NCBI GenBank assembly: GCA_029202845.1
Contig: CP119315.1
Span: 1,767,001 to 1,831,000 of the forward strand
Length of the DNA: 64,000 nt
Direction: 5' to 3'
Source of the DNA: Candidatus Sphingomonas colombiensis
GTDB taxonomy: Bacteria; Pseudomonadota; Alphaproteobacteria; Sphingomonadales; Sphingomonadaceae
A program made the translations under genes and the position numbers. Of the stretch, positions 27,017 to 36,972 are shown piece after piece. Each line of letters starts with the position of its first letter. Position 1 is the first letter of the stretch. The notes below the pieces were generated by a model. That model made no database searches, was not told where the DNA came from, and saw only the letters and a list, made by a program, of their open reading frames with translations.

Positions 27017-27061
27017 TAGGCGTTTCACTATGTCAATGGGCAAAAGCTCGGGGGGAATAAA

Positions 27062-29852
27062 ATGCGTCTGTCGAAATTCGCCGCTGTCGCGTTGGGCGGT
27101 GCGAGCCTGTTGAGCGCCGCCACCGCGGCTTTGGCACAAACATCGGCCGACGCTTCCGCGCCGGACGGCGATGTCGTCGTTCTCGGTTCGCGCATTCCGC
27201 GCGTGCAGCAGGAGGGGCCGGCACCCGTTACGATGGTCACCGCCGATGACATCGCGAGGGCAGGCTTTCAGAGCGTGCCCGACGTGCTGCGTTCATTGAC
27301 CCAGAACGGTGGCGATACGCAGGGGCAGCAGAGCGCGTCCGGCGCTTCCTTCACCCCCGGTGCGCAGCAGGTCGATCTGCGCGGTCTTGGGCCGAACCAT
27401 ACCCTTGTGCTCGTCAACGGCCGCCGCGTTGCCGATTTCCCGCTGCCGTTTCAGGGCAACAGCAACTTCACCGATATTTCGAACATTCCGGTCGGGCTGA
27501 TCGAGCGCGTCGAAGTGTTGAGCGGCAGCGCCTCGGCGATCTATGGATCGGATGCGGTCGCCGGTGTCATCAATTTCCAGCTCAAGAAGAAGATCGACGG
27601 CACCCTGCTCGATTTCCGCTACGGCGACACGCAGCACGGCGGCGGCGCCTCCTATCGCCTGACCGGCGTGACCGGCTGGGATACCGGCGCGTTCCATGGC
27701 GTGCTCGGCGTCGAGTTGCTCAATCAGCGCCCGCTCTGGCAATATCAGCGGTCACGGCAGGATTCGACCGCGGACAACCCCACCACGGCCACACCGCTGG
27801 CGCGCCGCACCTTCCTGCGCACCGACGAATATGGCGGCTATATCAATCCGGGTCAGTCGACCTGCGACAAGCTTTCTTCGCTCAACATGGGATCGACCTA
27901 TTACGCGTCGCGCCGCAATTACGATACGATTGACGGCCCCGGCTATTTCTGCGGCAGCAACAAATCGGTCGCCTATGGCACGATGATTTCCGAGCGGAAG
28001 TCGCTCAACGCCTATAGCTCGCTCGGCTATTCGCTTGGCGACAAAACGGAATTGTTCGCGGACATCCAGTTCAGCTATTCCAAGCTCAAGCTGTTTCGCG
28101 ATGTGCTGAGCTGGTATTATGTCGCGCCGGACGGGAATGAGGAAGGCACCTTCTTCAACCCCAATCTCTCGCCGGATGCGACGTATAGCGGCGCGAAGCT
28201 CGATAACTGGACGCGGCAGTTCACTCCGGAGGAGATGGGCGGCTTTGGCCCCGGCTTCACGCGCAATAACTCGCTTGCCTTCAATATCACGCCGGGGATC
28301 AAGGGCACGTTCGGCGCGGACGACAAATGGCGTTACGAAGTGTCGTTTAACCACGCCGAATATCGTTCGAAAATGTGGTTCCCGCGCGTCGTGATCGACA
28401 AGGCCAATGCTTTCTATCTCGGCCCGCAACAGGGGGTGGACGAAGATAGCGGCTATCCGATCTTCAACGCCGATCCGGCCAAGCTCTACACGCCACTGAC
28501 CCCGGCCCAATATCGTTCGATCACTGCCGATGCGGTTTATCGGCCGAAATCGTGGGGTGAACAATTTCTCCGCTACGGTGAACACGACGCAGCTGTTCAA
28601 CCTGCCGGCCGGGCCGGTTGGCTTCGCGGCGGTGCTGGAGGCCGGCAATCAGGGCTTCAACCTGCACCCGGATCCGTTAGCGCTGACGCAATATTACGTC
28701 GGACTGGTTGATTCTGACGGAGAGGGGACGCGCCGCCATTGGGGTGCGGGCGTTGAATTCCGCGTGCCCGTTCTGTCGTTCCTGAACGTCAGCGCTGCCG
28801 GCCGCTATGACCGTTATCACTCGGACGGCACCGGCTACGGCCGGTTCACCTACAACGTCGGCGGTGAGCTGCGGCCGACGTCGCGCCTGTTGCTGCGCAG
28901 CGCCTATGGCACCGGGTTCCGCGCGCCGGACCTGAATTATGTCTTCCGTGGGCCGGGCAACACGCACCCCTCGGGCACCGATTACTATCTGTGCCGCACC
29001 GAGGAGCCGGGGACGCCGATCGGCGATTGCAGCTTCGCCGACGAGGGGATTATCGCCTACAAGACCGGCAACCGGCAGTTGCGGCCCGAAACCTCCACCT
29101 CGTTCAACGGTGGCGTGGTATGGCAGCCGTCACATCGCTTCGACGTGTCGGTCGATTATTTCCGCGTGAAGATGAAAAATCAGGTGCTCGATATCAATAT
29201 CGACAGCCTGCTCCGCGCCGAATCGGCATGCCGGGCCGGTGGTGGCGCCGATCCCGCGACGCCCACCTGCGTCGACGCGATCGGGCGCGTGCAGCGCTAT
29301 TCCAGCGGTGCGTTGCAGGGGCAGATTCAAGGCGTCCACATCAATCCGATCAACGTCGCGGAGGAAACCACCGACGGCATCGACGTGGCGGCGCATATGA
29401 GGTTGCCGACCGCCGCGATCGGCGAGTTCGCCCTGTCGGCGGGCTATACCTACGTCTTCAATCACACGATCCGGCAATATCCGGGCGATCCGATCGTCAA
29501 CAAGCTGCGCTATGACAGCAATTACGATATCCCGCGCGAAAAGGGCACGGCCAGCCTGACATGGAGCCTGGATCGTTTCTCCACGACGCTCACCGGCCAG
29601 CGGCTCGGCAAGCTGCCGAATTACGATCAGGATGGCTATATCAAGGCGAGCTACATCTTCAATCTGACCGCCAAATACGACATCACCGAGCGATTCCGCG
29701 TAACGGGCGCGATCAACAATCTGTTCGATCAGGCGCCGATCTTCGACCGGACCTATGCCTCTTATCCCTATTACGACATTTCGTGGTTCGACGGGGTGGG
29801 CCGGAGCTTCTACCTGCAATTGACCTATAAGATGGGCGGCGCCCCGCTCTGA
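27062..29852 (+). pseudogene. TonB-dependent receptor with one frameshift
   Basis: About 929 residues if read through. Signal peptide ending ATAALAQ, plug domain (DVVVLGSRIPRVQ, LRGLGPNHTLVLVNGRR, EVLSGSASAIYGSDAVAGV), then a long barrel. The first frame stays receptor-like to about 28,555 (VYRPKSW) and the second takes over with VNNFSATVN. One extra G in the GGGG run at 28554-28557 restores the frame. The C-terminal barrel strand and TonB-box region are otherwise intact, and I see no other stop. ATG at 27062 with a GGGGGG ribosome site. Divergent from the cyanophycinase fusion, it is likely the importer of that enzyme's products or substrate. Confidence 0.85.
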
Positions 29853-29900
29853 GCTGAACGGGCGATCAGGGGAGGGCGCGGCCGCGCCTTCCCCATCCCA

Positions 29901-31310
29901 TCAGGCGGTCGGTGTGCCGCCTAGTGCCTTTACCAGCGCGATGCTTGCGCGCATCCGGCTGGTCTCGACCGCGATCAGCGCGCGTTCGGAATCGAGCGCT
30001 TCGGTCTGCGCGGTAACCACTTCCAGATAATCCGCCGCGCCGTCATGGTAGCGGGTGAGCGCCAGATCGCTGGTACGCGTCGCCGCAGTGGCGGCATCGC
30101 GCTGCTCGACCGCCTGTGTCGCGAGGTGGCGCGTGGCGGCGAGCGCATCCTCCACCTGCCGGAACGCGCCGAGCACGGTTTCCCGATAGTCCGCCGCCGC
30201 TTCGTCATATTGCGCGCGCGATACATGGACCTGAGCGCTGCGCCGCCCGCCATCGAACAGCGACAGCGCCGCGGCGAGCGGCCCGAGCCCCCAGAAGCTG
30301 TTCGGCGTGGTCAGCAGCGATCCGCCGGTCGTCTGCCACCCGCCCGCCAGACCGAGCGAGAGCGACGGAAAGAAAGCCGCGCGCGCCACGCCGATGCGTG
30401 CGTTTGTGGCATACATCCGCCGCTCCGCCGCCGCGATATCGGGGCGGCGCTGGAGCAATGTGGATGGCGCGGTGCCGGGCAGTGCGAGCGTTCCCGGCTG
30501 AAGGATGCGGGGCGCGATCGCGAAATCGGATGCAACCGCGCCGACCAGCGCCGCAATCTCATGCTCGGTCGCCGCGCGTTGGTTGGCGACGGCGGAAATC
30601 TGGGCGCGGGCATTGGCCAATATGGTGCGCGCACGATTGACGTCGACGCCGGAGGCGATGCCGCCGTCATGCCGCGTCGCGGTGAGATCATATGCGCGGG
30701 TGAAGGCATCGACCGAGCGGCGCAGCAGGTCTGCCTCGGTATCCAGCCCGCGCAGCCGCGCATATGCGTCCGCCACCGCCGCTTGCAGGCTGAGCTGCGC
30801 GGAGGTCAGGTCGCCGGCGCTGGCCTGCGCGTCGGCGCGCGCCGCCGTCACGCTGTTGCGGACGCGGCCCCACAGATCGATCTCATAATCGAGCGAAGCG
30901 CCGACGACGTAATTATTGTAGGTCTGCGCCACTCCGCCGCCGAGCGGGCGGTTGGCGGATAGTCGCTGGCGGCCCGCCTGTGCGCCGGCATCGATCTGCG
31001 GGAACAGATCGGCCTGGCTCACCCGTGCGGCTGCGCGTGCCGCGTCATAACGCGCCAGTGCGGCGGCGAGCGTGGGGCTCGCCTGTTGCGCGCGTTTTTC
31101 GAGATCGTCGAGCGTGGGATCGTTGAAGGCGGCCCACCAATCGCCGCGCGGCGCGGCATCGAGCGGAGTCGCCGCCGTCCAGCCCGGAATCTCCTTATAC
31201 GCCGCTGGCGTCGCGATCGCCGGTGGCCGGTAAGCGGGCGCCATCGAGCAACCGGCGAGCGGCAGCAGCGACAGCGCGATCATCCGCGCGCGCGCCGCCT
31301 TATTCCGCAT
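29901..31310 (-). CDS. NodT/OprM-family outer-membrane efflux lipoprotein
   Basis: 469 residues; lipobox LAGC (Cys near residue 20) followed by SMAPAYRPP. Channel-type helical repeats with LLQRRPDIAAAERRM near 290. The chosen ATG (31308-31310) overlaps the end of the adaptor gene by 11 bases; the frame continues to 31382 but without a better signal. It is a close paralogue of the channel gene at 44656 (same lipobox context, PGW, FNDPTLD). Last gene of a leftward RND operon. No terminator is evident in the 48-bp gap to the TBDR at 29852. Confidence 0.9.
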   Translation of the reverse strand: MRNKAARARMIALSLLPLAGCSMAPAYRPPAIATPAAYKEIPGWTAATPLDAAPRGDWWAAFNDPTLDDLEKRAQQASPTLAAALARYDAARAAARVSQADLFPQIDAGAQAGRQRLSANRPLGGGVAQTYNNYVVGASLDYEIDLWGRVRNSVTAARADAQASAGDLTSAQLSLQAAVADAYARLRGLDTEADLLRRSVDAFTRAYDLTATRHDGGIASGVDVNRARTILANARAQISAVANQRAATEHEIAALVGAVASDFAIAPRILQPGTLALPGTAPSTLLQRRPDIAAAERRMYATNARIGVARAAFFPSLSLGLAGGWQTTGGSLLTTPNSFWGLGPLAAALSLFDGGRRSAQVHVSRAQYDEAAADYRETVLGAFRQVEDALAATRHLATQAVEQRDAATAATRTSDLALTRYHDGAADYLEVVTAQTEALDSERALIAVETSRMRASIALVKALGGTPTA

Positions 31311-32547
31311 TGGCGGCGCTCTTCGACGCGCTCTGTACGCGCACGTGATCGCCGGTGCGGATCGCATCGGGTGGGCTGTCAATCACGCGATCGTTCATCG
31401 CCACACCTTGTGAGATGGTGACCGTCTTGCCTTCATCGCGCGCGATGGTGACGCGCTTGACCGTCACGCGGCCATTGCCGTCCACCACCGCCACGCTCGG
31501 GCCATCGTTGGCGTAGATGATCGTGCTGCCGGCGAGGCTCAGGGCATTGCCAGAGCCCGCGCCGACCTTGAACGTCACCTGCGCGAACGCGCCGGGTTTC
31601 AGCGCGCCATCCGGATTGGCGGCCTGAAGCTCCACCAGCACCGCGCCGGATTGCGCATCGACGGCTTGCGCGCTGCGCGTCATCGTCGCGGGGAAGGTGC
31701 GTTGCGGATATTCGGGGAGCGACAGCGTCGCGGTCATGCCCGGATGGACGTCGGCCGAAGCACCCTGCGGCACGCGGACGAACACGCGCACCCGGCTGGC
31801 GTCGGATACGGTGAACAATGGTTGCGACGCGGCATTGCCGGCGACGACGAGCTGGCCGATCTGCGCAGAGCGGCTCGTCACCACGCCGTTGAACGGGGCG
31901 TAGAGACGCGTGAAGCCCTGCAACGCGCGCAGCCGCCGCACATTGGCGAGCGCGGCATTGGCAAGTGCTGACTTGGCGGCGAGATCGCCGGCCTTTTCGT
32001 CGGTTTCCTGCCGCGATACCGCATCCTTTGCCAGCATCGTGCTCCAGCGCTGGGCGGTAGTGGCGGCGAGCTTCTGGTTGGCGAGCGCAGTCTGATAATC
32101 GGCGCTGGCCTGTGCAAGCTGCTGATCCACCTCCGGCGCGTCGAGGATGGCGAGCGGCTGGCCGGTACGCACATGATCGCCGATGTCCGCCAGCCAGCGC
32201 CGGACATAGCCGTTGGTCCGCGCGTAGATCGCAGCGCTGTTCAGCGCCTGCACATTGCCCGGCAGCACCAGCGCGTCGCTGGCCGATGCGCTGGTCGGCC
32301 GCACCACCGCCACGGTCGGCGTCGCGGCCTCGGTTGCGACCTGTTTCAGATCGCCGGTAGCGGTGATCCGGGTCGCGATCCCTGCGCCGGCGATGGCCAG
32401 TGCCACGATCCCGGCGGCGATCCCGACACGCTTCAACGTGCGCGGGCTGGGGCCGGGGGCCTCGGCGGCGACCGGGGTTCGCGGCCGGAGATCGTCAAGC
32501 GCGTCACGATCGGCGTTCGGGTGGTTCATAACGGATACGTCAGCCAT
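31300..32547 (-). CDS. RND periplasmic adaptor (HlyD/MFP family)
   Basis: 415 residues: cytoplasmic N-terminal tail, one membrane anchor (about 40-60), lipoyl half (NGYVRRWLADIGDHVRTGQP), Ala/Gln-rich coiled-coil hairpin (about 130-190), second lipoyl half (LYAPFNGVVTSR), beta-barrel and membrane-proximal domain. Joins the inner-membrane RND pump to the outer channel. The ATG lies eight bases inside the end of the damaged RND gene. Unlike that gene, it reads cleanly throughout. Confidence 0.9.
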   Translation of the reverse strand: MADVSVMNHPNADRDALDDLRPRTPVAAEAPGPSPRTLKRVGIAAGIVALAIAGAGIATRITATGDLKQVATEAATPTVAVVRPTSASASDALVLPGNVQALNSAAIYARTNGYVRRWLADIGDHVRTGQPLAILDAPEVDQQLAQASADYQTALANQKLAATTAQRWSTMLAKDAVSRQETDEKAGDLAAKSALANAALANVRRLRALQGFTRLYAPFNGVVTSRSAQIGQLVVAGNAASQPLFTVSDASRVRVFVRVPQGASADVHPGMTATLSLPEYPQRTFPATMTRSAQAVDAQSGAVLVELQAANPDGALKPGAFAQVTFKVGAGSGNALSLAGSTIIYANDGPSVAVVDGNGRVTVKRVTIARDEGKTVTISQGVAMNDRVIDSPPDAIRTGDHVRVQSASKSAANAE

Positions 32548-35500
32548 GGGCGGGGTGCATCTCGACGGTGGGTTGCCGCGCGGCGGCGGAATCGCGCTTG
32601 CGATGGGCGAGCGCGAAAACGGTGGGAACGAAGAACAAGGTGGCGATCGTTGCGCAGATCAGGCCGCCGATCACGGCGCGACCGAGCGGCGCGTTCTGTT
32701 CGCCGCCGTCACCCAGCCCCAGCGCCATCGGGGCCATGCCGATGATCATGGCCAGCGCGGTCATCAGCACCGGGCGGAAACGAACCATGCCGGCTTCCAG
32801 CGCCGCCTTTGTCGCATCCCCAAGCTCCGCGAGCGCTCGCGCGCGAAGCGATCACCAGCACGGATCGATTGGCGGTCGCCACGCCCATGCACATGATCGC
32901 CCCGGTCAGCGCGGGTACGGACAATGTGGTGCCGGTGGTGAACAGCATCCATACGATCCCGGCGAGCGCGGCGGGGAGCGCGGTGATGATCACGAACGGA
33001 TCGAGCCAGCTCTGGAAATTCACGACGATCAGCAGGTAGATCAGCACGATCGGCCCCAGCGAGCCCGCAGCGTAGGCCCGAGAAGGCGGTGTTCATGGTG
33101 GCATACTGCCGCGCAGGACGTGACGGTGGAGCCCTTCGGCAGATCCTTGTTTCAGTGAATCGATCGCGTGCTGCATCGTCCCGCCGACCGCGCCGAGATC
33201 GCGGCCCTGGTCGTCGGCATAGAACTCGATGACCGGCTGGATATTGTAATGCGAGACGACCGGCACGTATTGGAGCGGCGTGATTTCGGCCAGGCCGCCA
33301 AGCGGCTGGATCGCGCTGCCCGCCGCGCCCGATATCGGCACGTTGCTCAGACTCGCTCATCGAGCCGACCGATATTCCGGGGTTTGCGCGATAACCGGAT
33401 AGGAAACGCCGTTGACGGGATTCGACGAAGAACACCGGCGCCGATCTGCGCGGTGCCGGCAAGCGAGTGCCACAGGCTGTTGGTCACATCGCGCTCGTTG
33501 AGGCCATATTGGCTGACGCGCGAGCGGTTGACGTCCACATCGAGCTGCGGCGAGCGGCCGGGCTGCTGGATGCGCGCATCGGCGAGGCCGGGGATCGCCG
33601 CCATTTTCGCCAGCAGCTTCGCGGCATAGACGCGGTTGGCGGCCTGATCCTTGCCCGGAAATCTGCACGTCGATCGGGGCCGGCGCGCCGAAATTCAGGA
33701 TCTGGCTGGTGATGTCGGCGGGCAGGAACGAGAAGGTCGTGCCGGGGAAGCGGCGCGGCAGCTCGCGACGCAGCGTCGCGACGATCTCGTCGGTGGGGCG
33801 ATGCCCCTCCTTCAGCGAGATCATGATGTCGCCGTCCTGCGGGCCGATCGTGCCGCTGTTGTTGTAGATCGTGTTGATCGAGCTGACGGGCAGGCCGATA
33901 TTGTCGGTGATCGACGCCAGTTCGCTCGCCGGCACGATTTCGCGCACCGTGCGGCTGATACGCTCGAAGCGTGCGGCGGTATCCTCGATCCTGGTGCCCA
34001 CCGGCGCGCGGACATGCATCAGGATTGCGCCGGAATCGACGCTGCGGGAAGAAGTTGCTGCCCAGGAACGGCACCAGCCCGAACGAAAGCAGCACCACCG
34101 CGAGGAAGCCGATCAGGAACGGCTTGCGCGCGCCCAGCGCACGTTCCAGCATGCCGCCATAGCCCGCGCGGTTTCTCGAATCGCGCTCGAACCGCGCTGG
34201 AAGCGGACCAGCGGGTTGCGCGATCCGCGGTCCCCGCGGATGCTCGTCCTCGCCATCTGTGCGGCTTCAGCAGGATACATCGCCATCGTCGGCACCAGCG
34301 TGCGCGACAGGACGAACGACGCGATCATGGCGAACACCACCGACAATGCCATCGGCACGAACAGGAAACCGGCGATCCCGGGCAGGAAGAACATCGGCAC
34401 GAACACGATGCAGATGCAGAGCAGCGAAACGAAGGCGGGCGTCACGATCTGCGCGGCGCCATCGAGGATCGCCTCCGTTACGCCCTTGCCCTGTTCGAGA
34501 TGCCAATTGATGTTCTCGATCGTGACGGTCGCATCGTCGACGAGGATGCCCACCGCGAGCGCGAGCCCGCCGAGCGTCATCACGTTGAGCGTCTGCCCGA
34601 ACGCGGCCAGAGCCGCGATCGCCGCCAGGATCGCCAGCGGGATCGAGATGGCGATGATCACGGTCGAGCGCCATGAGCCGAGGAACAGCAGGATCATCAC
34701 GCTGGTCAGCGCCGCCGGCGATCGCGCCTTCATGGACCACGCCTTTGACCGACGCTGTCACGAACAGCGACTGGTCGCCGATCGGCAGAATCTTCAGCGT
34801 GTCCGGCAGTCGTTGCGGCGATGCGCGGCAATGCGTTCTTCGCGCCGTCGACGATCGCCAGCGTGGAGGTGGCGCCGTTCTTCAGCACGTGAGCAGCACC
34901 GAGCGATTGCCGCTCGACGTGGACGACGTTGGTCTGCGGGCCGTTGCCGTCGCGCACGATGCGCCACGTCGCGCATATAGATTGTCGCGCCGTTGACCAC
35001 CTTCACCGGAAGGTCGTTCAGCGCCTCGATCGAGCTCGGCGCGTTGTTGAGCCGGACGCTGTATTGCGTCGGGCCGATCTTCGACGAAGCCGGCCGGGTT
35101 GATCTGGTTCTGCGCGGCGACCGCGTTGCCGACGTCCTGCGCCGAAAGCCCCTTGGCCTGCAGCGCACGCGGATCGAGATCGATCTGCACCTGGCGCTGC
35201 TTGCCGCCCGACGGATAGGGCATGGCGAGCCCGGCACGGTGACGAGCTGCGGGCGGATCTGGTTCTGGCCGATATCGAACAGATTGCTGCTCGGACAGCC
35301 CCTTGCCCGACAGCGCGAGCTGGATGATCGGCACCGTGGAGGCGCTGTAGTTCAGGATCAGCGGCGGGTTGGTGCCGGGCGGAAGCTGTCGCAGCATCGT
35401 CTGCGAGACCGAGGTGACCTGCGCCGTCGCGGTGCGGATGTCGACGCCCGGCTGGAAGAAGATCTTCACGACGCCGATGCCCTGCAACGACTGGCTTTCG

Positions 35501-35745
35501 ATGTGGTCGATATCGTTGACCGTGGTGGTCAGCACGCGCTCGTAGGGGGTGATGACGCGGCTGGACATGTCCTCCGGCGGCAGCCCGGCATAGGTCCACG
35601 CGACTGCGATAACCGGGATGCGGATATTGGGAAAGATATCCACCGGAGTACGCACTGCGGCCATGGTGCCGATAATCGCGATCAGGATGGCCATGACGAT
35701 GAAGGTCAGCGGCCGGGTAAGCGCGATCCTGACGATTCCGATCAT
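32540..35745 (-). pseudogene. RND efflux permease (AcrB/HAE1-like) broken by about twenty frame changes
   Basis: Read across all three frames, this 3206-bp stretch gives a complete RND permease of about 1,060 residues: N-terminus MIGIVRIALTRPL at 35745, porter motifs to 34,800, GILVDDATVTIENI near 34,540, the second half from 34,050 and the C-terminal helices ending at 32540. The frame changes near 35283, 35231, 35084, 34962, 34922, 34890, 34805, 34718, 34190, 34050, 33660, 33440, 33425, 33370, 33345, 33155, 33115, 33068 and between 32870 and 32815. Between changes the peptide stays RND-like, with no in-frame stop needed. Length and order are normal. As given it cannot make a pump. Either the consensus is poor here or the gene is decayed. 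It opens the operon with the adaptor and channel and is divergent from LysR. Confidence 0.85.
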
Positions 35746-35914
35746 CCATTACCCTCAATTACGCCGCGTCGGCATGATGCCGGCGGGCTGAAAGGCCTCT
35801 CCAAGGTATTCTGGCGAATCGTCGTGCCTTCCCGCCCGGTCAAGAGGCACGTTCTATTCGTTCAGGCAATGTGCGGCCAAGCGGCGCCCACTGCCGGAGC
35901 GCGCCAATGCGCCC

Positions 35915-35941
35915 TTGGTCGGGTCGCGTCTAATATATAAT
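35915..35941 (+). promoter_or_regulatory. possible promoter of the LysR gene
   Basis: A perfect TATAAT at 35936-35941 lies 33 bases before the LysR start, with TTGGTC 15 bases further upstream (a short spacer). The surrounding 229-bp gap (35746-35974) is divergent between the RND operon and LysR, and is where LysR proteins normally bind. I found no clear T-N11-A palindrome. Confidence 0.4.
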
Positions 35942-35974
35942 ACGGTTCGATTGATAGGTTAGAGGACTTGATCG

Positions 35975-36883
35975 ATGGATCTTCGTCATTTGCGCTATTT
36001 CCTGTGCGTGGCGGAGGAAATGCATTTTGGCCGCGCGGCCCAGCGGCTTGGCATCTCGCAGCCGCCGCTCAGCCAGCAGATCCGCGCGCTGGAGGATGAA
36101 CTGGGCGTGCGCCTGTTCGATCGCACCAGCAGGCGGGTGCGGTTGACCGAGGCGGGGGAGTTGTTCGTGCCCGAGGCGCGGCAGACGCTGTTGCAGGCCG
36201 AGCGCGCGATCGAAACCGTTCGGCTGGCGCGGCGCGGTGAATTGGGCCGGCTGCGAGTCGGCTTCACCTCTTCCGGTCCGTTCGTGCCGCTCATCGCCTC
36301 CGCGCTTTATCGTTTTCGGGAAAGCCATCGCGACGTTGAGCTGACGCTGCGGGAACTGGGGCGTGAGGAGCAGATGGAAGAACTGCGCCGCGGCGGCCTG
36401 GATATCGCGCTGGTGCGCGGCGCCGAACCGCCCGTCCTGCCGCCGGATATCGTCGCGCGCTGCATCATCGAGGAGGATATGGTGGTGGCGATCCGCGCCG
36501 GGCATTGGCTCGCGGAGCAGCCGGCGGACCCGACGATCGCCGATCTCGCAGGGGTGCCGCTGGTGCTTTACGCACCGCCGCTCGGTGCCGGGTTCAACGA
36601 GCATTTCTTCAGCCTGTGCCGCGAAGCCGGATTCGAGCCAGATATCGCGCATGAAGCGAGCAGTTTCGCGACCTTGCTGGGCCTTGTTGCCGCCGGTTTC
36701 GGTGCTACGATCCTTGCGCGCTCGCTGGAGCGGCTGCATCTCGAAAATGTTATTTATCGCCGTTTCATGTCTCCGATCGCCAGCCGGCTGTGGTTGATCC
36801 ACGGCACGGCGCTTTCCCCCACCGCGCAAGCATTTCGCGACGTGATCGACGAATTGCGACTTGACGGAACGGGGTCGTCGTAA
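35975..36883 (+). CDS. LysR-family transcriptional regulator
   Basis: 302 residues: N-terminal helix-turn-helix (MDLRHLRYFLCVAEEMHF, LGISQPPLSQQIRALE, RVRLTEAGELF) and a periplasmic-binding-protein-like effector domain (about 90-300). It belongs to the branch related to BenM/CatM, which senses aromatic or carboxylate ligands. It lies between two RND efflux operons, divergent from the first and 89 bases upstream of the second, and is the likely regulator of one or both. Confidence 0.92.
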   Translation: MDLRHLRYFLCVAEEMHFGRAAQRLGISQPPLSQQIRALEDELGVRLFDRTSRRVRLTEAGELFVPEARQTLLQAERAIETVRLARRGELGRLRVGFTSSGPFVPLIASALYRFRESHRDVELTLRELGREEQMEELRRGGLDIALVRGAEPPVLPPDIVARCIIEEDMVVAIRAGHWLAEQPADPTIADLAGVPLVLYAPPLGAGFNEHFFSLCREAGFEPDIAHEASSFATLLGLVAAGFGATILARSLERLHLENVIYRRFMSPIASRLWLIHGTALSPTAQAFRDVIDELRLDGTGSS

Positions 36884-36972
36884 GGATCACGAAAGGCGAC
36901 GGCACAAAAGAATGACCGCAGGTGTTTGTGCGACACCTAGATCGCGATCGAAGCATAGGATGAAGGAAGCGC

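Noticed and set aside
32568..34980. Several + strand open frames of 100-370 codons opposite the RND gene
   Set aside because: Antisense shadows; the - strand carries the continuous, though frame-broken, RND protein.
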